From: Clostridiales bacterium
GTDB lineage: Bacteria; Bacillota; Clostridia; Lachnospirales; Lachnospiraceae
DNA length: 45,929 nt
Reading direction: 5' to 3'
NCBI GenBank assembly: GCA_021201535.1
Contig: JAJQEU010000088.1
Span: forward strand, 1-45,929
Part shown: positions 34,115-42,168 of the stretch, one piece after another
Numbering within the stretch: position 1 is the stretch's first letter
Layout: each line of letters starts with the position of its first letter
The notes under the pieces: generated by a model
Databases searched by the model: none
What the model was told of the DNA's origin: nothing
Seen by the model: the letters and a program-made list of their open reading frames with translations, nothing else
Position numbers and translations under genes: made by a program

Positions 34115-37100
34115 TTACTCCGGCCTGATATGAAACCCGAAGGAGAAATGTGTCGCGTTCAGCTGATACTTCCGATCCAGCTGCGGTCCGCAGCTGCCGG
34201 AACCGATCCCGCTCTGCCGGTAGTCAAGGCAGAGGATCGTATGACCGGATTTCTCCAGCTCATAGTTGTGAGCTTTTTTCGTCAGCTCCTCCGCCGTATA
34301 CTCGGAGAGGTTGAAGGAAAACGGCGTCTCGTTGTAGACGCAGAGGCGGTGCGTCCGGTCGGCCACCGTCACATACTCGCAATTGTAATGGCTTCCGTTC
34401 TCCTGCGGACGGATGTAGTCCTCATGCATCGCGGACACATGCGCGTCAAACTGACCGATCCAGCTCGCCTGATGTTTATCAATGTAACTCTCATACGGAC
34501 CGTATCCGTAATACTCCACCCTGCACATATTCTTCGGCAGGCGCAGACGCAGTCCCAGTCGCGGCAGATAGGTCTCGATCAGCTCAAACCGGTCCTCTAT
34601 GCCGTGCCTGTCCTTTTGCACGGTCGGATGGTTGAAATACATGGCGTATTTGCCGCGCATCACCGCGTCGCGCTCCACCTCAAACTGCGCATGGATCGTC
34701 CCGTCCGGGCGGATGGTCCAGGTAATCTCAAAGTCGAGGAACTTCTGCCGGTACACGGGCGCCATTGCGGATTTTGTGACGATCTGAAGGCTGCCGTCCG
34801 GAAGCGACGAGAATTCACTGCCGTATGTCCTCGTCTGCATGCAGTCATAACCGGCCTTGTACCACTCCGTCTTGATCACACGGTCGTTGTCCGTCGGCGC
34901 GCGCCAGATATTCAGCTCCATCGGTTCATCCAGAAAGCTGTGGTTTTTGTATACGATCCTGCCGATTACTCCCGTCAGCTTATTATATGTGTAGGAAAAC
35001 TCCTCCCCGTCAATATAGACATAGCGGTCATCCTCATGGTAACGCACCGCCTGACGGTCCGTCGTCTCGGAAGCGAGGAACCCGGACAGTTTCTTTGTCG
35101 GCGCGTCGTTGAAGAATATCTGGTCAAAGCCGCGCTCCAGCCCCTCCTCGCGGAACGCATCCGCCTTTCGCTGGTGTGAGCAGATCATCACATAGGATTT
35201 GCCCTCCTGCTGCGGTATTTCAATGGGAAGCGTCACGGTCTTTTTCGTTCTCGGAGCCACGTCCAGGACAGCCTCATCCCGCACCTCACCCGAGGAGATC
35301 CGGTCGCCGTCGCAGTACACCGACCAGGTCAGATAGACTGCGTCCTTCAGGTTCAGGAAATCAAAATTATTCTGCAGGATATATCTGCCGGCCGCGATGT
35401 CCTCCGCCTTCACGCGCACCGGTCGATGTACATTCTTATACTCCTTCAGCCCGGTCGTCGGCGTGCGGTCCGGATAGACGAGTCCGTCCATACAGAAGTT
35501 GCCGTCATGGGGAAACTCGCCGGAATCCCCGCCGTAGTAGAACTTCCGATGTCCGTCATTCGTCGTGCCCATGTAAACGCCGTGGTCGCACCACTCCCAG
35601 ACAAAACCGCCGACAAAGGAATCATACATCTCCTCCAGCTCGTAGTAATCCTCGATATCTCCGGGGCCGTTGCCCATGGCATGGATGAATTCGCACTGGA
35701 TAAACGGTTTATCCGGTTTATTCTGCAGATAAGCATGCATCTCAGGTATGGTCGCGTACATGCGGCTGCGCAGATCGATGTTCGAGTAATCATTTTTGCC
35801 GCCGATCGGATTACGCGGGCGGTGCAGGGATCCCTCATAGTGTGTCAGCCGGGTGGAATCAAAGGACTTCGTCCATGCCAGGGCGTTCTCCAGCGTACAG
35901 CCGTACCCGGACTCATTTCCCATGGACCAGATCAACACGCAGGGACGGTTCTTGTCGCGGAGCACGCATTTCTGCACACGGTCCAGAATAGGCTGTTTCC
36001 AGTCCGGATTATCGCAGATAAACGGCGGGAACGGGTGCTCGGTCTTCTCCTCAAAAATATTCACATTATAAAGGTCCACCACGCCGTGCACTTCCAGATC
36101 GGTCTCGTCGATCACATAGAAGCCGTACTCATCGCAGAGCTCATAGAACTCCGGCGCGTTGGGATAATGGCTGGTGCGGATGGCATTGAAATTGTGCTGT
36201 TTCATAAGCGCCATGTCTTTTTTGACATGGTGCATCGTCACCGCCGATCCGACAAACGGATTGCTGTCGTGACGGTTCGTACCGCGGAAACGGATCTTCT
36301 CGCCGTTCAGATAGACAACCGTGTCGCATATTTTAATCTCACGGAAGCCGACGCGGTCGCGGATCACCTCTCCCTCCGTGGACAGCACCAGCGTGTACAG
36401 ATAAGGCGCTTCCGCGTTCCAGAGCGTTACATCCGACACGGAAAAGGAAATCTCCGAACCGTCCGCGCATCCCTCCGCCACCGTGCAGCCGCACGCGGTC
36501 ATCAGCTTATAAGAAACCGGGATTTCTCCGTCTGCAAATGTCAAACTGATTTTTACATCGGCGTCCCGGTAGTTATTTTTCAGTGTCGTCGTCGTAAAAT
36601 AATCCCGGATATAATTTTCCGGCCGCGCCAGAATGTAGACGTCGCGGAAAATACCGGAATTGCGGAACTTATCCTGATCCTCGAGGTAGCTGCCATCACA
36701 CCACTGGAGCACCAGAACTGCCAGCGTATTCTCCCCCTCGCGCAGCTGATCCGTAATATCAAACTCCCCGGTCGAGTGGGAAACCTGATGGTATCCGATA
36801 AACGCGCCGTTCAGCCACACATAATAACAGGAATCCACGCCCTCAAAATTCAGATGATATGTGGCGGTTCCCTCCGCCTTATGATAGTCAAACATCCTCA
36901 CATAAGCGCCGCACGGATTCTCATGAGGCACATACGGCGGGTCAAAGGGAAACGGATAGCGGGTGTTCGTGTACTGGTGCAGCCCGTAGCCGTGATCCTG
37001 CCAGTTCGACGGAACCGGAATCGTGTCAAACTCGTCCGTACAGTAGCCCTCCTCATAGAATATCTCCTGACAGTCATAGATGCTGCTGAAATACAAAAAT

Positions 37101-37255
37101 TTCCAGTCTCCGTTCAGAAGATAAAACCGATCCGTCTCGCGCCGTTTCCGCCAGGTCATGTCCTGATCGGGAGAAGTCGGGATGTAGTAAGCGCGAACCG
37201 GCTCCGAGTTCACATTCAGTGTGGTAATATCCTCATAATACCTGGGTATGATCAT
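34115..37255 (-). CDS. lacZ: Beta-galactosidase, GH2 family (LacZ-type)
   Basis: 1046 residues from ATG 37255, chosen for GGAGGAGGTACCC upstream; the frame is open 83 codons further but covers the promoter. The five-domain LacZ order is present. FEGVDSCYYVWLNGAFIGYH is the sugar-binding domain, FRGTNRHDSNPFVG starts the TIM barrel, the acid/base Glu lies in WSMGNESGYGC and the nucleophile Glu in FIQCEFIHAMGNGPGD. A beta-galactosidase small-chain-like C-terminal domain ends with FSFGFHIRPE. It hydrolyses lactose or beta-galactosides in the cytosol, since no signal peptide is present. No sugar transporter or lac regulator lies beside it. An inverted repeat in the leader may serve as operator. 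Confidence 0.93.
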   Translation of the reverse strand: MIIPRYYEDITTLNVNSEPVRAYYIPTSPDQDMTWRKRRETDRFYLLNGDWKFLYFSSIYDCQEIFYEEGYCTDEFDTIPVPSNWQDHGYGLHQYTNTRYPFPFDPPYVPHENPCGAYVRMFDYHKAEGTATYHLNFEGVDSCYYVWLNGAFIGYHQVSHSTGEFDITDQLREGENTLAVLVLQWCDGSYLEDQDKFRNSGIFRDVYILARPENYIRDYFTTTTLKNNYRDADVKISLTFADGEIPVSYKLMTACGCTVAEGCADGSEISFSVSDVTLWNAEAPYLYTLVLSTEGEVIRDRVGFREIKICDTVVYLNGEKIRFRGTNRHDSNPFVGSAVTMHHVKKDMALMKQHNFNAIRTSHYPNAPEFYELCDEYGFYVIDETDLEVHGVVDLYNVNIFEEKTEHPFPPFICDNPDWKQPILDRVQKCVLRDKNRPCVLIWSMGNESGYGCTLENALAWTKSFDSTRLTHYEGSLHRPRNPIGGKNDYSNIDLRSRMYATIPEMHAYLQNKPDKPFIQCEFIHAMGNGPGDIEDYYELEEMYDSFVGGFVWEWCDHGVYMGTTNDGHRKFYYGGDSGEFPHDGNFCMDGLVYPDRTPTTGLKEYKNVHRPVRVKAEDIAAGRYILQNNFDFLNLKDAVYLTWSVYCDGDRISSGEVRDEAVLDVAPRTKKTVTLPIEIPQQEGKSYVMICSHQRKADAFREEGLERGFDQIFFNDAPTKKLSGFLASETTDRQAVRYHEDDRYVYIDGEEFSYTYNKLTGVIGRIVYKNHSFLDEPMELNIWRAPTDNDRVIKTEWYKAGYDCMQTRTYGSEFSSLPDGSLQIVTKSAMAPVYRQKFLDFEITWTIRPDGTIHAQFEVERDAVMRGKYAMYFNHPTVQKDRHGIEDRFELIETYLPRLGLRLRLPKNMCRVEYYGYGPYESYIDKHQASWIGQFDAHVSAMHEDYIRPQENGSHYNCEYVTVADRTHRLCVYNETPFSFNLSEYTAEELTKKAHNYELEKSGHTILCLDYRQSGIGSGSCGPQLDRKYQLNATHFSFGFHIRPE

Positions 37256-37450
37256 GGGTACCTCCTCCTTTTTCGTTTTAATGTTTTTGTACCGATTAAG
37301 CCATAGATTGAAACCTTTTTTCATCTGTTCCGCTGTCCGGAACACAGGTAAATTCCGGAAACGACTGATTGATTGTAAGAAACTGTCGTGAAATAATATA
37401 TACAGGTTGTGCTGAATGATGTACATATTATTTTGCGGTAGTTCCCAAGT

Positions 37451-37479
37451 ATAATAGCCCCTCTCAAAGCGGATTACAA
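37451..37479 (-). promoter_or_regulatory. Beta-galactosidase promoter
   Basis: On the minus strand TTGTAA (37474-37479) and TATTAT (37451-37456) are 17 bp apart. Transcription would start near 37444, leaving a leader of about 190 bases. Confidence 0.7.
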
Positions 37480-37618
37480 GACGCCGGAAAAAGAAAGATT
37501 TCAATCGCTAACATCGCAGTCGAATATGCGCATTTCAAAGAACCCGCAAAAGATTTGCGCTCCGGCGGAGCAGATTGTCTCTTTTCAGATACCTCCCCCC
37601 GAAAAGCACAAGTTTCTA

Positions 37619-37647
37619 TTGAATTTTAAAACCCGCTGGGCTATGAT
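37619..37647 (+). promoter_or_regulatory. pyrBI promoter
   Basis: TTGAAT (37619-37624), 17-bp spacer, TATGAT (37642-37647). The pyrB ATG follows at 37788, so the leader is about 135 bases. Confidence 0.7.
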
Positions 37648-37787
37648 AGAAACGATAATGAAACATTGATAAGTAAACATAAATCATAGATTCTCACACC
37701 ATGACTAACGTACTCCCGGGACTTCATCATTTCAAGGACGATTCATTCGTACCCGGTCGAGTACAAAAGCGAGAAGAGGAGGTATTC

Positions 37788-38702
37788 ATGAGACATCTGA
37801 TCAGTCCTCTGGATTTTTCCGTCGAAGAACTGGACCAGCTTCTTCATCTGGCCAATGATATCGAGGAAAATCCGGAAAAATACGCGCACGCCTGTGACGG
37901 GAAAACGCTTGCCACATGCTTTTATGAGCCGAGCACCCGGACCCGCCTGAGCTTCGAGGCCGCCATGCTGAACCTCGGCGGACGCGTGCTCGGGTTTGCC
38001 GACGAGGCGAATTCTTCCGCGTCCAAGGGGGAAAGTGTAGCCGACACCATGCGCGTCATCTCCTGTTACGCGGATATCTGCGCCATGCGCCATCCGAAGG
38101 AGGGCGCCCCATTAGTAGCCTCTGAGAAATCCGCCATCCCCGTCATCAACGCCGGAGACGGCGGTCATCAGCATCCCACCCAGACCCTGACTGACCTTCT
38201 GACAATCTACAGTCTGAAGGGCAGACTTGATAACCTGACCATCGGCCTCTGCGGCGACCTGAAGTTCGGCCGTACCGTCCACTCCCTGATCCATGCGCTG
38301 ATCCGTTATCCGAATATCCGGTTCGTGCTGATCTCCCCGGAGGAGCTGCGCGTTCCCAGCAACCTCCACGACGAAGTTCTGGTTCGAAATAACATCCCGT
38401 TCCGGGAGACCGTTCGTCTGGAGGACGCCATCCCCGAGCTGGACATTCTGTACATGACGAGAGTGCAGAGAGAACGTTTCTTCAATGAGGAAGATTACAT
38501 CCGCATGAAGGATTTTTATATCCTGAACAAGGCGAAGATGGATCTGGCTCCGGAGGACATGCTGGTACTCCACCCCCTTCCGCGCGTGAACGAGATCTCC
38601 GTCGAGGTGGACGACGACCCGCGGGCCGTTTACTTCAGGCAGGCGCAGTACGGCGTATATGTCCGCATGGCGCTGATTCTCACCCTGCTGGAGCTTGTGT
38701 AA
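37788..38702 (+). CDS. pyrB: Aspartate carbamoyltransferase catalytic subunit
   Basis: 304 residues from ATG 37788, preceded by GAGGAGGTATTC. Carbamoyl-phosphate is bound by [15 protein letters not shown] (about 44-58); [12 protein letters not shown] carries the 80s-loop lysine; [17 protein letters not shown] and [11 protein letters not shown] bind aspartate; HPLPRVNEI is the late catalytic loop. It makes carbamoyl aspartate, the first committed step of pyrimidine synthesis. The regulatory subunit gene pyrI follows, so the enzyme should be an allosteric class B holoenzyme like that of E. coli. Confidence 0.97.
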   Translation: MRHLISPLDFSVEELDQLLHLANDIEENPEKYAHACDGKTLATCFYEPSTRTRLSFEAAMLNLGGRVLGFADEANSSASKGESVADTMRVISCYADICAMRHPKEGAPLVASEKSAIPVINAGDGGHQHPTQTLTDLLTIYSLKGRLDNLTIGLCGDLKFGRTVHSLIHALIRYPNIRFVLISPEELRVPSNLHDEVLVRNNIPFRETVRLEDAIPELDILYMTRVQRERFFNEEDYIRMKDFYILNKAKMDLAPEDMLVLHPLPRVNEISVEVDDDPRAVYFRQAQYGVYVRMALILTLLELV

Positions 38703-38721
38703 CCGCTGTATAAACTCCTGT

Positions 38722-38839
38722 GCGCTGTTGCCGCAGCGCGCCAACATCTATGAAAATCGATGACAGCTCCGCATAAGTTCGATTACGGAAATCAGAGATT
38801 TCCTGTCTCACTTATCCGCTCTGCGGGCTCCCGTCATCG
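38722..38839 (+). other. Strongly structured pyrB-pyrI spacer
   Basis: A small hairpin GCGCTG/CAGCGC (38722-38727, 38734-38739) is followed by a long bulged stem: CGATGAC/GTCATCG (38758-38764, 38833-38839), AGC-CCGC with GCGG-GCT (38765-38772, 38823-38829), ATAAGT/ACTTAT (38773-38778, 38810-38815), and a tip GGAAATC/GATTTCC (38787-38793, 38797-38803). It ends 4 bases before the pyrI ribosome binding site GGAGG. It may tune pyrI translation relative to pyrB or protect the RNA. Confidence 0.7.
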
Positions 38840-38852
38840 CCGGAGGTATAAA

Positions 38853-39281
38853 ATGTTAAACGTAGGCGCGATCAGAGAAGGCTATGTGCTCGACCACATC
38901 AAGGCCGGCACAAGCCTCTCCATCTATCATTATATGAAACTGGACGAGCTGGACTGCACCGTGGCCATGATCATGAACGCCCGCAGCAATAAAATGGGGA
39001 AAAAGGACATCCTGAAAATCGAATGCGATCCGTCGCTCATCGACCTGGACATTCTCGGCTTCATTGACCACAACATCACGGTGAACATTGTCCGCGATCA
39101 GGAGATTGTCGAAAAAAAGGTTCTTGAGCTGCCGAAACAGATCAAAAATGTCATCCGCTGCAAGAATCCCCGGTGTATTTCCTCCATTGAGCAGGAACTG
39201 GATCAGGTGTTCTATCTGACCGATCCTGACAAGGAAGTCTACCGGTGCAAATACTGCGAGACAAAGTACAAGAAAAATTAA
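38853..39281 (+). CDS. pyrI: Aspartate carbamoyltransferase regulatory subunit
   Basis: 142 residues from ATG 38853, with GGAGGTATAAA upstream. The N-terminal allosteric domain starts LNVGAIREGYVLDHIKAGTS, and ILKIECDPSLIDLDILGFID lines the nucleotide site. The C-terminal zinc domain has the four cysteines CKNPRC and CKYC, which hold the domain to PyrB. It gives nucleotide feedback control of PyrB. Its TAA stop overlaps the stop of the convergent cysteine desulfurase gene. Confidence 0.96.
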   Translation: MLNVGAIREGYVLDHIKAGTSLSIYHYMKLDELDCTVAMIMNARSNKMGKKDILKIECDPSLIDLDILGFIDHNITVNIVRDQEIVEKKVLELPKQIKNVIRCKNPRCISSIEQELDQVFYLTDPDKEVYRCKYCETKYKKN

Positions 39282-40514
39282 AGCCTGAGCTTCTTCACCA
39301 GTCGTTTTATAGTATCTGTCGTGATATCCACTTCCTCCCGCGTATTCTCCGGCCCCAGCGTGATGCGGACAGCGCTTTGCGCTTCCTCCAGAGAATTGCC
39401 GATGGCGAGCTGTACGTGGGAGGGTTCGTCGCTGCCGGCGGAGCAGGCGGAAGCGGCAGAGACACAGATTCCTTCCATATCCAGCAGCGCTACCAGTGCG
39501 CCTCCGTTGACACCGCTGATACTGACGTTGATATTATTCGGCAGCCGCTGATGCGTGGAGCCGTTTATCTTTATCTTTGGTATCTCTGTCAGGAGACGTT
39601 TCATAAAGTAATTACGCAGTTGTGTCTCCCGATACATTTTTTCACGCAGCATCCGATGCGACATCCATGCCGCCATCCCCATGCCGACAATGCCCGGGAC
39701 ATTCTCGGTTCCCGCCCGCATTTTCTTTTCCTGGGATCCGCCACGCAGCAGAGGCTTCAAATCAATTCCCTCTCCCGCATACAGAAAACCGACGCCTTTG
39801 GGTCCGTTCAGCTTATGGCCGCTGACTGACATCAGATCGATGCCCAGCCGCTTCGGATCCAGCGGCAGCTGTCCGTAAACCTGCACAGCGTCGCTGTGAA
39901 ATAAAATGCCGTTCTGTCCGGCAATCCTCGCCGCCTCCGCTACGGGCTGAATCGTTCCGATTTCATTATTCGCATACATCACGGAGATCAGTACGGTCTC
40001 CGGGCAGACAGCCCGCTCCAGCGCCCTTAAATCCACGATTCCGCCCCTGTCAACCGGAAGATAGGTGACACGCGCCCCCTCCCGTTCCAGAGCTTCACAG
40101 GTGCGCAATACCGCCGGATGCTCGATCGACGTAGTTATAATATGGGGCTGGCGGATGTTCCTTTCACTTTTCTGATTCCGGCTGCCGCTATTTCGAATGG
40201 TGTCCTGACATTGCCCGCTTCGTTCCGTATCTTTACGTTTGCATTTTCTTCCCGCTTCACTTACCGCATATCGAAGAGCCCAGTTATCTGACTCTGTTCC
40301 CCCCCGAAGTAAAATAAATTGTTTCCGGTTCCACAGAAAGAGTGGCAGCGATCATTTTTCTCGCCTGTTCGACAGCCTGTTTGCTCTCCTCCCCCAGCTC
40401 ATAGGCGGAGGACGGGTTTCCGAAACTGGCGCTGTAGTACGGCAGCATTGCCTCCAGCACCTCCGGAAAGGGTCTGGTCGTCGCCGCATGGTCAAAATAT
40501 ATAGTCTGTCTCAT
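39278..40514 (-). pseudogene. Cysteine desulfurase (NifS/IscS family), frameshifted
   Basis: The N-terminal part starts at ATG 40514 (AAAGGA upstream): QTIYFDHAATTRPFPEVLEA and FGNPSSAYELGEESKQAVEQ, up to IYFTSGG. It then goes out of frame. If one G of the seven-G run (40299-40305) is removed, the frame continues TESDNWALRYAV and joins HIITTSIEHPAVLRTCEALE. The rest is intact: PLP lysine in SVSGHKLNGPKG, MRAGTENVPG, and the active-site Cys in SAASACSAGSD. A polar insertion of about 35 residues lies between the two parts. The intact enzyme would take sulfur from cysteine for Fe-S or thiolation pathways. It may be broken, phase-variable through the G run, or mis-sequenced. Confidence 0.8.
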
Positions 40515-40716
40515 CAGAGTTTCCTTTAAACTTTCAGTTCTCACCGAATTTTCCGCACATAGACTGTAATACCAGAGTTTTACTGTTCATGATTTACCAT
40601 CTGTATGTGTGATTCAAGGATACATTCATGTTCGCTTATGCATGCAGAAATTGCCTGTACCTGATTTTATAACAGTATGCTCGCGGTATCATTATCCTCA
40701 CACGGAGAACAAATCC

Positions 40717-42168
40717 TTGAAAAAAAAGATATTTTCCAACAGCAGTCTGATTTCCGGCACCCTGATCCTGACGGTCACGGGAATCATCAGCAGATGTATC
40801 GGTTTCTATTATAAGATATTCCTCTCCAGAGAAATTGGTGCGGATGGACTCGGAATGTATCAGCTGATCTTTCCGATCTTCGCGCTGTTCCTCGCCGTGT
40901 CCTCCGCCGGCATCCAGACCGCAGTCTCCCGCTTCTGCGCCTCCTGCCGGTCAGACCGGGAAGCAAACGGCTATCTGGTTGCCGGATTATCCGTAACTCT
41001 CACACTTTCCATCCTCTGCATGCTCCTGATCCGCGGAAACGCGGACTGGTTCTGTCAGATTATGATGGAGGGCATGGACGCCGCGGATCTGCTGCGCATC
41101 ATGACATGGGCCATCCCTTTCGCCTCGGTGCATTCCTGCATCAGCGGTTATTACTTCGGAAGAAAAAAAGCCATGGTTCCGGCCTTTTCCCAGATTTTTG
41201 AACAGACGATCCGTGTCGGAAGCGTATGGATGCTCATGCAGATTGCGTCAGCGCAGGGACGGACGCCATCCGTCTCTGACGCAGTATGGGGAATCCTCAT
41301 TGGAGAGGTCGGCGCCGTGCTTTACTGCGTAACCGCTGTCTGTTTTTCCGGCATGCGGGACAATCACCGCCTGCTGCAGGGTTCGAAACCAAAACCGGGG
41401 AGACGATCTCCATATGGAAAACACACACAGACAATACAGAAAGCAACAGAAACTGCCCGACAGCAAACAGAGAGCCTCAGCCTCAGACGAAGCCCACGCT
41501 CTCTGTTCAAATACTATAGAAATCTGCTGTCGCTGGCGATCCCGCTGACCGCAAACCGTCTGATCAGCAGTCTGTCCGCCAGCGCGGAATCCCTTCTGAT
41601 TCCATACTCCCTGCGGCTCTTCGGATACACGGGTACAGACGCGCTGAGCGTCTACGGCATCCTGACCGGCATGGTCTTCTCCACCATCATGTTTCCGGCC
41701 GTGATAAGCAACTCCCTGTCCGTGATGCTGCTCCCCTCGATTTCCGGCGCCTGCGCGCAGGGAAATCTGTTCCTCATCCGCCGGGCCGTACAGAGAACCG
41801 TCGAGCTATGCATTATACTGGGGTTTCTATGCACGTTCGGATTTCTGCTTGGCGGAGGCTGGATCGGCAGTCACCTCTTCGGCAACACGCTCGCAGGCAT
41901 CTATCTGGAAACCCTGTGCTGGATCTGCCCGTTCATCTTCCTCGGAAGCACGCTCGGAAGCGTCCTGCACGGATTGGGCAGAGCGGGCGCGACGCTGGCG
42001 ATCAACCTCTTTGCATCCCTGATCCGCATCGCGTTCATCTGTCTCGGCGTCCCGGCCATCGGCCTGAAAGCCTGCCTCTGGGGCATGCTGGTCAGCCAGG
42101 TCTTCGCGGCCGTTGTTTCCCTGCTGTGTATCCGGAATACTGCCGGGTCATCGTCTGCGCCGCATTAA
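40717..42168 (+). CDS. SpoVB/MurJ-like lipid-linked glycan flippase (MVF family)
   Basis: 483 residues from TTG 40717, with GGAG 11 bases upstream; the frame is open to 40609 but that part is not protein-like. About 12 to 14 membrane helices. The first is SGTLILTVTGIISRCIGFYY, and GADGLGMYQLIFPIFALFLA is the MVF signature seen in SpoVB-type proteins. A hydrophilic, arginine- and glutamine-rich loop of about 50 residues lies in the middle (41380-41510), longer than usual. It would flip lipid-linked precursors for wall, cortex or surface polymers. It overlaps tex tail to tail by 4 bp. Confidence 0.85.
   Translation: MKKKIFSNSSLISGTLILTVTGIISRCIGFYYKIFLSREIGADGLGMYQLIFPIFALFLAVSSAGIQTAVSRFCASCRSDREANGYLVAGLSVTLTLSILCMLLIRGNADWFCQIMMEGMDAADLLRIMTWAIPFASVHSCISGYYFGRKKAMVPAFSQIFEQTIRVGSVWMLMQIASAQGRTPSVSDAVWGILIGEVGAVLYCVTAVCFSGMRDNHRLLQGSKPKPGRRSPYGKHTQTIQKATETARQQTESLSLRRSPRSLFKYYRNLLSLAIPLTANRLISSLSASAESLLIPYSLRLFGYTGTDALSVYGILTGMVFSTIMFPAVISNSLSVMLLPSISGACAQGNLFLIRRAVQRTVELCIILGFLCTFGFLLGGGWIGSHLFGNTLAGIYLETLCWICPFIFLGSTLGSVLHGLGRAGATLAINLFASLIRIAFICLGVPAIGLKACLWGMLVSQVFAAVVSLLCIRNTAGSSSAPH

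Larger units (their letters stand above)
37256..37787. other. 532-bp divergent control region, beta-galactosidase and pyrB
   Basis: No gene is supported here. It holds the two divergent promoters listed separately and about 190 bp of beta-galactosidase leader. In that leader AAATAATA (37391-37398) and TATTATTT (37426-37433) form an inverted repeat with an inner TACA/TGTA pair, just downstream of the expected transcription start, where a repressor could bind. Nothing was recognised between 37480 and 37618. I saw no PyrR-binding or attenuator structure ahead of pyrB. Confidence 0.5.

Noticed and set aside
35426-37306. A 626-codon plus-strand open frame opposite the beta-galactosidase
   Set aside because: Length comes from G/C-rich codon bias on the opposite strand; the minus-strand protein has intact GH2 motifs, and the plus-strand product resembles no protein family.
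40609-40716. N-terminal extension of the SpoVB-like protein up to 40609
   Set aside because: It lacks a ribosome binding site and membrane-protein character; the TTG at 40717 with GGAG upstream gives the family-like start.
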